From: DATDOY01 sp035293045
GTDB taxonomy: Bacteria > Actinomycetota > Acidimicrobiia > IMCC26256 > JACPCJ01
NCBI GenBank assembly: GCA_035293045.1
Contig: DATDOY010000256.1
Location: 1-5,866 of the forward strand
Length of the DNA stretch: 5,866 nucleotides
Direction of reading: 5' to 3'
Made by a program: the position numbers and the translations under genes. Within the stretch, counting starts at the first letter, position 1, and every line of letters begins with the position of its first letter. Shown here one piece after another: positions 1-5,426 of this stretch. Under the pieces are notes generated by a model that had not been told where the DNA came from, ran no database searches, and saw only the letters and a list, made by a program, of their open reading frames with translations.

Positions 1-14
1 CCAGCGTCGCCTCA

Positions 15-323
15 TCAGCATCCGGTGGCGTCCGCCAACGTCCGGCAGGCCTCCGCCATGCGCTCCGGTGTCAGCGACGTGATGCGCCGGCGAAACCGGT
101 CGCGGGTCAGGGTGTGGAGGTTGTCAAAGTTCACGACGCAATTGGTCGGAACCCCGTCATCCGCGGCGGTGAGATCCAGTTCGGAAACCAATCCGCGGCG
201 CGTGCGCGTCAATGCTGCGACCACCACGGACTCCATCCGGGCGGCCACAGGGTCGCGAGTCAGAACCAGAACCGGCCGATCCCCTCCCGGCGTGGCCGCG
301 AACCACACGTCACCCCGATGCAT
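15..323 (-). CDS. MazF/PemK-family endoribonuclease toxin of a type II toxin-antitoxin pair
   Basis: Predicted ribosome-independent mRNA interferase that cleaves RNA when its antitoxin is lost; it would act in the cytoplasm. The 102-residue product has the usual MazF length and order of motifs: MHRGDVWFA at the N-terminus (RGDVW at residues 3-7), a DRPVLVLTRD strand at 15-24, VVVAALTRTRRGLVSELDL at 33-51 (T39 is in the position of the conserved catalytic-site Thr), and a C-terminal CVVNFDNLHTLTRDRFRRRI block at 62-81. I chose the ATG at 323 because MxRGDVW is the family N-terminus; an in-frame ATG at 365 would add 14 residues unlike the family. The start lies inside the antitoxin's last codons (14-base overlap), so translation is probably coupled; no good Shine-Dalgarno sequence precedes it. 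The stop TGA is at 17-15, so the gene is complete. Family assignment is firm; cleavage specificity cannot be read from the sequence. Confidence 0.92.
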   Translation of the reverse strand: MHRGDVWFAATPGGDRPVLVLTRDPVAARMESVVVAALTRTRRGLVSELDLTAADDGVPTNCVVNFDNLHTLTRDRFRRRITSLTPERMAEACRTLADATGC

Positions 324-561
324 CGGCCCAATCCGACCAGTCCTCGGCGACGCCCCAATCCGCAATCTGGCCCAGCGTGCGTTCCTCCTCGGTCAGCGGC
401 ACCCGCGCCCATGTCTCGGCGTCGACCTCGCTGGCCAGGCGCACGAGATGACGATGGAGCGCCTCCCGGAGAAGCTCAGACCGGTCGATCCCACAGCGCT
501 CAGCCCACCGTCGGACCGCCTCCGCATCGGCGGGGTCCACTCGAAAGCTCAGCATTGTCAT
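310..561 (-). CDS. Ribbon-helix-helix antitoxin partner of the MazF-like toxin
   Basis: Predicted DNA-binding antitoxin: it would neutralise the downstream MazF-like toxin and repress its own operon. The 83-residue product starts with a short beta strand (MLSFRV, 3-8), then helix DPADAEAVRRWAERCG (9-24) and helix DRSELLREALHRHLVRLAS (26-44), the ribbon-helix-helix pattern. The remainder is acidic and tryptophan-rich (W51, W69, W75, W78), as expected of a flexible toxin-binding tail. Start choice: ATG at 561 or the ATG two codons later at 555 both give a complete domain. An ATG at 603 would add 14 residues translated from the promoter/operator and is unlikely. The promoter in front places transcription start at or next to the 561 ATG, suggesting a leaderless mRNA. 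The end overlaps the toxin start by 14 bases. The gene lies 42 bases downstream of purF on the same strand, so some read-through is possible. Confidence 0.87.
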   Translation of the reverse strand: MTMLSFRVDPADAEAVRRWAERCGIDRSELLREALHRHLVRLASEVDAETWARVPLTEEERTLGQIADWGVAEDWSDWADASG

Positions 562-585
562 ACAGAAATCGTATGCCGTATGACA
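556..585. promoter_or_regulatory. Probable autoregulatory operator of the toxin-antitoxin operon
   Basis: A perfect 8+8 inverted repeat, TGTCATAC (556-563) and GTATGACA (578-585), is separated by 14 bases. A further CGTATG (570-575) repeats the core of the right arm (CGTATG at 577-582) at 7-base spacing, giving three copies of one half-site. The repeat covers the -10 hexamer and ends within the antitoxin start region, so a bound ribbon-helix-helix dimer pair would block RNA polymerase. The position and half-site multiplicity match how such antitoxins bind; binding itself is inferred. Confidence 0.65.
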
Positions 586-596
586 GGTGGCGGCAA
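568..596 (-). promoter_or_regulatory. Promoter of the antitoxin-toxin operon
   Basis: Read on the minus strand, TTGCCG (596-591) is followed by exactly 17 bases and then TACGAT (573-568), which fits the actinobacterial TANNNT -10 form. The -10 ends seven bases before the ATG at 561, so the predicted transcript begins at or beside the start codon. No Shine-Dalgarno sequence precedes the ATG, which agrees with leaderless initiation. Prediction from sequence only. Confidence 0.6.
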
Positions 597-603
597 GGCC
601 CAA

Positions 604-2085
604 CTACGCCTCGACGGCTTCGGGCTGGAGATATCGCACCGGGTCGGGCAGCATCACCGCGCCCTCCAGCGACTCGCTCTCGGATGTCGGGAGCGACGTC
701 GGGTACTCACCCGACATGCACGCGGTGCAGAACCCGTCGGGCGACGCGCCAGTGGCGGCGAGGAGCCGGTCGAGCTCGAGATAGGCCAGCGAATCGGCTC
801 CGATGTATTCGAGGATCTCCCCCACTTCCAGCGACGCGGCGATGAGCTCCGAGCGGCGGCCCGTGTCCAGGCCGTAGAAGCAGGGCCAGCGATACGGCGC
901 CGAGGAAATGCGCAGGTGCACCTCGGCGGCGCCGGCCTCGCGCAGCATCTGCACGATCCGACGGCTCGTGGTGGCGCGCACGATCGAGTCGTCGACGACC
1001 ACGAGGCGCTTGCCCTTGATGTTCTCGACGATGGGATTCAACTTGAGGCGCACACCTTCGCCCCGCATGTTCTGCGACGGCTGGATGAACGTGCGTCCCA
1101 CGTAACGGTTCTTGACGAAGCCGTCCCCATACGGGATTCCCGCGACCCGCGCGAATCCCTGCGCGGCGGGGACCCCCGACTCGGGGACCGGCATCACCAT
1201 GTCGGCGTCCACCGGAGCCTGACGGGCGAGTTCCTCACCCATGCGCTGGCGAGCGGCGTGGACGTTCTGGCCGTAGAGGATCGAGTCGGGCCGCGCCAAG
1301 TAGACGAACTCGAACAGGCACAGCCGCGGCCGCGCCTCGGCGAAGCGCTGGCTGCGCAGCCCAGTGGCGTCGATGGCGATCATCTCGCCGGGCTCAACCT
1401 CACGAACGAAGTGCGCGCCGACGATGTCGAGGGCGGACGTCTCGCTCGCCACCACCCAGCCGCCGTCGGTGCGCCCGAGCACCAGGGGGCGGAAGCCGTG
1501 CGGGTCGCGCACGGCGACAAGGTGGGCTTCGTCCATGAGCACCAGTGAGAAGGCGCCCTCGAGACGCGGAAGCACGCGGAGCACGGCGTGCTCGAGATCA
1601 CGGCCGTCGCTGCGCGGCTCGGGCGGGTAGGCGCCGGCAAACAACTCGGCCATGAGATCGGAGTCGGACGACGAGTCGCCGCTCGACGCGTCTTCGGTCA
1701 TGCCGGGGAACTTGCCGAGCTGGGCGGCGAGCTCGAGCGTGTTGGCGAGGTTGCCGTTGTGCGCCAGCGCGAAGCCAGCGTCACCTACGGAGCGGAACAT
1801 CGGCTGGGCGTTGCGCCAGTTGCTCGTGCCGGTGGTCGAATACCGCACGTGGCCGATGGCCAGGTGACCCTCGAGGGGGGTGAGGCGCTGCTCGTCGAAG
1901 GCCTGGGTGACAAGACCCATGTCCTTGACGACGGTGACGCTGTCGCCGTCGGAAACAGCGATCCCGGCCGACTCCTGGCCGCGGTGCTGTAACGCATACA
2001 GGCCGAAATAGGTGAGGGTGGCGGCCGGTTGCCCGGGCTCGTAGAGGCCGAATACGCCGCACTCGCAGCCGTAGCGCGTGCCCAT
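604..2085 (-). CDS. purF: Amidophosphoribosyltransferase (glutamine PRPP amidotransferase)
   Basis: Catalyses the first committed step of de novo purine synthesis: PRPP plus glutamine gives 5-phosphoribosylamine, glutamate and pyrophosphate, in the cytosol. The 493-residue product has an N-terminal Ntn-type glutaminase domain (about 9-240) with the nucleophile Cys9 in CGVFG, GHVRYSTTG (78-86) and HNGN (109-112), then a phosphoribosyltransferase domain with the PRPP loop VVVDDSIVRATTS (362-374). Cys256, Cys402, Cys453 and Cys456 match the four ligands of the [4Fe-4S] cluster in the Bacillus-type enzyme, which has a cleaved propeptide; here eight residues (MGTRYGCE) would be removed to expose Cys9. 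The ATG at 2085 is the only reasonable start near the conserved domain; open frame continues upstream into the kinase gene but has no family similarity. There is no clear Shine-Dalgarno; a GATACT hexamer on the minus strand (2098-2093), seven bases before the ATG, is a weak -10 candidate. Downstream lies a toxin-antitoxin pair instead of the commonly adjacent purM. Confidence 0.97.
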   Translation of the reverse strand: MGTRYGCECGVFGLYEPGQPAATLTYFGLYALQHRGQESAGIAVSDGDSVTVVKDMGLVTQAFDEQRLTPLEGHLAIGHVRYSTTGTSNWRNAQPMFRSVGDAGFALAHNGNLANTLELAAQLGKFPGMTEDASSGDSSSDSDLMAELFAGAYPPEPRSDGRDLEHAVLRVLPRLEGAFSLVLMDEAHLVAVRDPHGFRPLVLGRTDGGWVVASETSALDIVGAHFVREVEPGEMIAIDATGLRSQRFAEARPRLCLFEFVYLARPDSILYGQNVHAARQRMGEELARQAPVDADMVMPVPESGVPAAQGFARVAGIPYGDGFVKNRYVGRTFIQPSQNMRGEGVRLKLNPIVENIKGKRLVVVDDSIVRATTSRRIVQMLREAGAAEVHLRISSAPYRWPCFYGLDTGRRSELIAASLEVGEILEYIGADSLAYLELDRLLAATGASPDGFCTACMSGEYPTSLPTSESESLEGAVMLPDPVRYLQPEAVEA

Positions 2086-2254
2086 CGCCAGCAGTATCGC
2101 ATTCGCGTGACCCCCCGTTGCGATCCCGGTTGGCGGGGCGTTGCCACGGGCCGAGCGGTCGAGCTCATCCCAGGCACCCGATCGGGGGTGAATGGCACAA
2201 CCCGGTCGTCGCCGCATCGTGCGTGAACGCCCGGCCGACCCCCCGATCCATTCA

Positions 2255-2280
2255 GTTCGGTGGCGAAAAAACCACGGAAC
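2255..2280. repeat. 9+9 inverted repeat upstream of the sensor kinase, possible operator
   Basis: The arms GTTCGGTGG (2255-2263) and CCACGGAAC (2272-2280) are complementary at eight of nine positions and flank eight bases that include an A6 run. The dyad ends 40 bases before the kinase start. Its A-run lies in the loop, so it is not an intrinsic terminator on either strand. A regulator binding site, perhaps for the downstream response regulator, is a guess. Confidence 0.4.
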
Positions 2281-2287
2281 GCAACGC

Positions 2288-2307
2288 GACCACCCGATCG
2301 GTGGGTC
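2288..2307. repeat. 20-base quasi-palindrome next to the kinase ribosome binding site
   Basis: GACCACCCGATCGGTGGGTC is symmetric about 2297/2298 at eight of ten base pairs, with a perfect CCGATCGG core. It sits immediately before the AAGAGAG stretch (2310-2316) that serves as the kinase Shine-Dalgarno. It could be a DNA-binding site or an RNA hairpin masking the start; the CG-rich core could also arise by chance. Confidence 0.3.
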
Positions 2308-2320
2308 GTAAGAGAGCGTG

Positions 2321-4438
2321 ATGGCGATACCGACGGAACACCCCCCCTTGTTCCTGCGCCAGGACGCGGCGCTGCTCCGCGAGGCCGCTCGCGCCGCCGC
2401 GGAGCAGGTCGATCTGCGCGGTCTCGTCGAGCGGTTCGCCGACCTCACCATCCAGGCCACGGGGTCGTTCCGGGCCACCGTCTTCTTGATCGAAAACGAC
2501 ACCCTCGTCCTGTGGGCCAATCAGTCGCGCGAATCCGATCCCGAGAAGCGCCAACGCAACTGGGAACGCGGTCTCGCCCTCGAGGGGATCCACCTCGACG
2601 AAGTGCCTGAGCGCCGGCTGATCTTCGACCTCGGCGAGCCCCTCGCCATCCACGACGCGCGTGCGTCGGAGCTGGTGCCCGACTCGTGGGTCGACACCTT
2701 CGAGCTCGGCGCCCTCGTGGTGGCGCCGCTCAAAGCCGGCGCCGAACCGCTCGGCTTGCTCGTGGCCGACTGGCCGGAGCGACGCGAAATCGACGCGTCG
2801 ATCGTCGAGACCATCGGCGCCATAGGGTCGTCGCTCGGACTCGCCGTCGGTAACGCCGTCCTCACCCGTCGCGAGAAGGAGCGCAACAACGCGTTGCAGG
2901 CACTGCTCGCGGCGACCACCGTCCTCGGGTCGAGCGACGGATTCGAAGACCTCGCCTCGAGCCTCACCGAGCCCCTCGCCCGCGCCCTCGGGGCCGACGG
3001 CGTATCGATCTGTTTGCTGGAAGGCACCGGCCCGCGGTGGCGGACCCTCGCGGCACTCAACCCCGCCATCCCGAAGCGAGGGTCGTTGGCGGATCTCGCC
3101 AGCCCCCTCCAACAGTTCATCGCCGAGCAGTGGAAGGACGACCCCCAGCCGATGGTCGTGAGCGCCGACGACCTCGCCCGGATGACCTCCGAGCGGCGCG
3201 CCGGACCGATCATGCTGCTCCCCCTCGCGACCACCGATCGGGCGCTGCTCGGGTTCGTGCTGGTGACGCTTCCCGAGGGCGAACCCCCGGCTCCGGCCGT
3301 CGAGCTCGCCCGCGCCCTCACCGCGCACCTCGCCGCGGCGATCGAACGCGCCCACCTCCAAGAGAACCTCGCCCTCGAGACCGAACGGCTCCGGGGCCTG
3401 TGCGCCCTGTGGGGGTTCGAGACCGAGGCGCTCGAGTCGTACTCGGCGGCCATCGAGGACGCCATCGGCCCCGCGCTCGGGTTCACCGTGGTGCGCGTCA
3501 GCGTTGCCGACGACGACCTCCGCTCGCTCGCCTACTTCTCCGAACCCGACGACCTCGATCGCCAACTGATGGCCCGCTGGAGCCGCCGCAGAGGCGGCGC
3601 CCGCGATCCCCTGCCCGCCTGTGCACCGGGCGAACTCGCCGCGCCCCTCACGGTGCGCGGCAAAGTCATCGGCGTGGTGCGGGCCCGCGCCCGGCACTCG
3701 GGCATCTCTCAGCGCGAGGCCGAAATGCTCAACGCCCTCGCCGCCGCGTTCGGCCGCGCCATCGAACAGGAGCGAGAGCGGCGCGAGGCACGCCACAAGG
3801 AACTCGACCTCGCGCTCGCCGACGAGCGCGAGCGAGTGGCGGCGCGTCTCCACGACACCGTCGGACGGCTGCTCTACGCGCTCCACCTGCGCGCCGGGAC
3901 GCTCAAGTTGGCCGCGGGCGAATCCCCGCTGGCCGGGGAAGCGGACCAGATCGAAAAGCTCGCCCGATCGGGGCTCTCGGGGTTGCGGCGCGCCGTCGCC
4001 ACGCTCGCCTCGATGCGCATCGACGATCGGGGGCTGGTGCCCTCCCTCGAGCGCCTCGTGTCGGACTTCCAGGACTCGCACGAGATCGCCGTCAGCCTCG
4101 CGGTCGACGGCGCCGACCAGCCGCTCCCGCAAAAGGTGGAGGACGCGCTGTTCCGCGTCGCCGGGGAGGCCCTCGCCAACATCGAGCGACATGCGCAAGC
4201 GAGCCGCGTCACCATCTCGCTCGACCGCCGCGACGCCGAGATCGTGCTGCGGGTGCGCGACGACGGGCTCGGCCTCGGCGGCTCCACGTCGCCGGGCGGC
4301 ACCGGCCTCGGCATCGAACTCGCCCGGCGCGCGCTCGCGCCCGTCGGGGGCTTGATCGAACTCCTCGACGGGGCCCCCGGGCTCGAACTCGTCGCCCGCG
4401 TCCCCACTCGTTCCTCTTCCCTGGAGGTAGCTCCATGA
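2321..4438 (+). CDS. Soluble multi-GAF sensor histidine kinase (NarL-type, HisKA_3/HATPase_c)
   Basis: Predicted cytosolic sensor that autophosphorylates on histidine and passes the phosphate to the response regulator encoded immediately downstream. The 705-residue product has no signal peptide or membrane segment. Three GAF-like modules are seen at about 29-180, 205-345 and 358-482; the third is the most divergent. A charged, probably coiled-coil linker (476-505) leads to the HisKA_3 block ERERVAARLHDTVGRLLYAL (502-521), with phospho-acceptor His511 followed by Asp512. The ATPase domain (about 605-694) shows the N box EALANIERHA with Asn620, the DDGLGLG box (647-653) and GGTGLG (659-664). 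All core catalytic motifs are intact. Start: AAGAGAG (2310-2316) precedes both GTG 2318 and ATG 2321; I prefer the ATG for spacing. A run of seven C (2341-2347) lies at codons 7-9. The stop overlaps the next gene's ATG. The ligand is unknown; soluble GAF kinases of the DevS/NreB type sense gases or redox, but I cannot assign haem or Fe-S residues here. Confidence 0.93.
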   Translation: MAIPTEHPPLFLRQDAALLREAARAAAEQVDLRGLVERFADLTIQATGSFRATVFLIENDTLVLWANQSRESDPEKRQRNWERGLALEGIHLDEVPERRLIFDLGEPLAIHDARASELVPDSWVDTFELGALVVAPLKAGAEPLGLLVADWPERREIDASIVETIGAIGSSLGLAVGNAVLTRREKERNNALQALLAATTVLGSSDGFEDLASSLTEPLARALGADGVSICLLEGTGPRWRTLAALNPAIPKRGSLADLASPLQQFIAEQWKDDPQPMVVSADDLARMTSERRAGPIMLLPLATTDRALLGFVLVTLPEGEPPAPAVELARALTAHLAAAIERAHLQENLALETERLRGLCALWGFETEALESYSAAIEDAIGPALGFTVVRVSVADDDLRSLAYFSEPDDLDRQLMARWSRRRGGARDPLPACAPGELAAPLTVRGKVIGVVRARARHSGISQREAEMLNALAAAFGRAIEQERERREARHKELDLALADERERVAARLHDTVGRLLYALHLRAGTLKLAAGESPLAGEADQIEKLARSGLSGLRRAVATLASMRIDDRGLVPSLERLVSDFQDSHEIAVSLAVDGADQPLPQKVEDALFRVAGEALANIERHAQASRVTISLDRRDAEIVLRVRDDGLGLGGSTSPGGTGLGIELARRALAPVGGLIELLDGAPGLELVARVPTRSSSLEVAP
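4423..4428 (+). promoter_or_regulatory. Strong ribosome binding site of the response regulator gene
   Basis: GGAGGT lies within the last codons of the kinase gene and ends six bases before the ATG at 4435. Together with the ATGA overlap it fixes the response regulator start and indicates coupled translation of the pair. Confidence 0.85.
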
Positions 4439-5148
4439 CCGCCGAACTCGTCGACATCCGGGACAACAGCCGGGGGGAGCCGCGGGTCCGAATCGCCGTG
4501 GTCGAGGACGAACCGCTGGCGCGGTCCGCTCTCGCCGACCTCATCACGCAACACCCGGAGGTCGCGCTCGCCGGTGAAGCCGGATCGGTCGCCGGCGCCA
4601 TCGAACTCGTCGAGCGCACCCAACCCGACGTGGTGCTCTCGGACTTGTTCCTTCCCGATGGGGACGCGTGCGGCCTGAGCCTGCGGCTGCGCCAGCTTCC
4701 CAACCCGCCGGTCGTGGTGGTGGCCACGTTGTTCGCCACGCCGTCCGCTGCCGCGGCGTGCGTGTCGGCCGGTGCTCGGATGTGTCTCCAGAAGGAGGCG
4801 CCGCCCGAGAGCATGGTGGCCGCCTGCATCGCCGCCGCCCGCGGCGAAGAGTGGGCCGGTCCGGGTGCCGTGCGACCCCTCGCCCGCCACCACCTCACCT
4901 ACCTCGAGTCGCAGGTGCTCGCGGAGGTCGCGTCGGGGTCGACCAACGACGAGATCGCCGTGCGCCTCGGGTACTCGCCCAACTACATCAAGGACGTGCT
5001 CGCTTCGGCGCGCGAACGCCTCGGCGCCAAGGACCGCGCCCACGCCGCCGCCATGGCCGTCGCCCTCCGCCTCGTGCGCCCCGGCTCCGACGGCCGCTTC
5101 GCCCCCGCCATTCCCATGACCGACGGGGCGGGCGCCCTCCGCGGCTGA
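4435..5148 (+). CDS. NarL/FixJ-family response regulator, partner of the upstream kinase
   Basis: Predicted transcription factor activated by phosphotransfer from the GAF kinase. The 237-residue product has a receiver domain (about 17-135) with the acidic pair Glu24-Asp25, phospho-acceptor Asp70 in VVLSDLFLPDG, Thr98 in VVVVATL, and Lys120 in CLQKEA. A LuxR-type helix-turn-helix follows (about 152-212) with LTYLESQVLAEVASGSTNDEIAVRLGYSPNYIK split over 154-186 and the RERLGAKDR end at 193-201. Residues 1-16 form a short extension before the first receiver strand, and about 25 residues trail the HTH. The ATG overlaps the kinase stop (ATGA), and an ideal GGAGGT precedes it, so the two genes form one transcription and translation unit. 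Likely targets include its own operon and perhaps the exported-protein gene downstream, but neither is shown by the sequence. The longer open frame reaching back to 3037 is a shadow within the kinase gene. Confidence 0.95.
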   Translation: MTAELVDIRDNSRGEPRVRIAVVEDEPLARSALADLITQHPEVALAGEAGSVAGAIELVERTQPDVVLSDLFLPDGDACGLSLRLRQLPNPPVVVVATLFATPSAAAACVSAGARMCLQKEAPPESMVAACIAAARGEEWAGPGAVRPLARHHLTYLESQVLAEVASGSTNDEIAVRLGYSPNYIKDVLASARERLGAKDRAHAAAMAVALRLVRPGSDGRFAPAIPMTDGAGALRG

Positions 5149-5152
5149 CGCC

Positions 5153-5186
5153 GTCGGGGTCGCCCCGGCCGCCTCGTTGGGCGGTC
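5153..5186 (+). terminator. Possible terminator: tandem GC-rich hairpins after the response regulator
   Basis: CGGGG-TCG-CCCCG (5155-5167, extendable by a G-T and a G-C pair to 5153-5169) is followed by CCGCC-TCGTTG-GGCGG (5169-5184, extendable to 5186). They share bases and might not form together. No T-run follows, so this is at best a U-tract-less terminator of the kind often proposed in high-GC actinobacteria; it may be chance in GC-rich DNA. Confidence 0.25.
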
Positions 5187-5232
5187 ATTGACCCGATTTG
5201 ACCACGTAGAGCGGGCGGATTTCGCGGTTTTT

Positions 5233-5252
5233 AGACCCCTTTCTAGGGGTCT
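5233..5252. promoter_or_regulatory. Perfect 8+8 dyad in the leader of the exported-protein gene
   Basis: AGACCCCT (5233-5240) and AGGGGTCT (5245-5252) are exact inverted repeats around TTCT. A T5 run precedes the dyad and TGATAACAAT follows it, making this the most A/T-rich patch of the region, as promoters often are in high-GC genomes. A T-run on the 5' side does not make a plus-strand terminator. It may be a protein-binding site at a promoter for the exported-protein gene or a very stable RNA hairpin; I cannot tell which. Confidence 0.45.
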
Positions 5253-5308
5253 GATAACAATCGCGGAGCCGCCTGCGTGGCGAATTCTTGGGATTCGGGC
5301 GCGACATC

Positions 5309-5399
5309 CGCCCCCGTGGCCCGTAATGCAGGTGACAGCCGGGGGCGATTGCGTTTCCCCGGAATCGCACACAACCAGAGACCCGTGGGTGCCCCCGGC
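5309..5399 (+). promoter_or_regulatory. Leader with mutually exclusive helices, possible attenuator or riboswitch-like element
   Basis: Segment A, CGCCCCCG (5309-5316), pairs perfectly with B, CGGGGGCG (5340-5347). B also pairs with C: GCCGGGGGC (5338-5346) with GCCCCCGGC (5391-5399), nine pairs. A:B and B:C cannot coexist. A small GATT/AATC helix (5347-5350 with 5363-5366) can nest inside B:C. C ends 14 bases before the Shine-Dalgarno of the exported-protein gene, so switching could affect its translation. I recognise no known riboswitch class. The G/C-rich arms make chance complementarity a real alternative. Confidence 0.3.
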
Positions 5400-5413
5400 A
5401 ACCACGACCGACA

Positions 5414-5420
5414 GGGAGGA
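5414..5420 (+). promoter_or_regulatory. Ribosome binding site that sets a TTG start
   Basis: GGGAGGA ends six bases before TTG at 5427. There is no in-frame ATG or GTG nearby giving a signal peptide, so this site is the main evidence for the unusual start codon of the next gene. Confidence 0.8.
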
Positions 5421-5426
5421 AATACA

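Larger units (their letters stand above)
2086..2320. other. Divergent intergenic region between purF and the sensor kinase gene
   Basis: This 235-base non-coding stretch separates two divergent genes and should hold both promoters, but I see no hexamer pair with proper spacing for either. It contains CACCCGATCGG twice (2175-2185 and 2291-2301), a perfect CCCGATCGGG palindrome (2177-2186), and the two dyads listed separately. CCCGATCGG also occurs inside the kinase coding region, so the motif alone is weak evidence for regulation in this GC-rich sequence. Confidence 0.5.

Noticed and set aside
25..1548. 507-codon plus-strand open frame opposite purF and the toxin-antitoxin genes
   Set aside because: It runs antisense through three recognisable genes, its translation has no family resemblance and is Arg/His/Pro-rich. 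In GC-rich DNA the opposite strand often stays open.
2086..2520. N-terminal extension of purF by 145 codons
   Set aside because: It overlaps the divergent kinase gene, has no PurF similarity, and would bury the nucleophile Cys behind a very long propeptide.
2252..4198. 648-codon minus-strand open frame opposite the kinase gene
   Set aside because: The product is a biased shadow of the kinase gene, which has intact family motifs on the other strand.
3037..4434. Upstream extension of the response regulator frame through the kinase gene
   Set aside because: The translation is Arg/Pro-rich noise until the receiver domain; the ATG at 4435 with GGAGGT is the real start.
5233..5252. Intrinsic terminator for the two-component operon
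   Set aside because: The T-run precedes the hairpin on the plus strand; on the minus strand the hairpin is followed by A residues. Neither orientation fits.
5253..5261. GATAACAAT resembling part of the lac operator
   Set aside because: It is a short chance match with no symmetric second half and no sugar-operon context.
5149..5426. Known riboswitch (c-di-GMP, c-di-AMP ydaO, cobalamin, TPP, FMN, fluoride) in the leader
   Set aside because: I looked for the conserved cores I know of these classes and found none. An Rfam scan would settle it.
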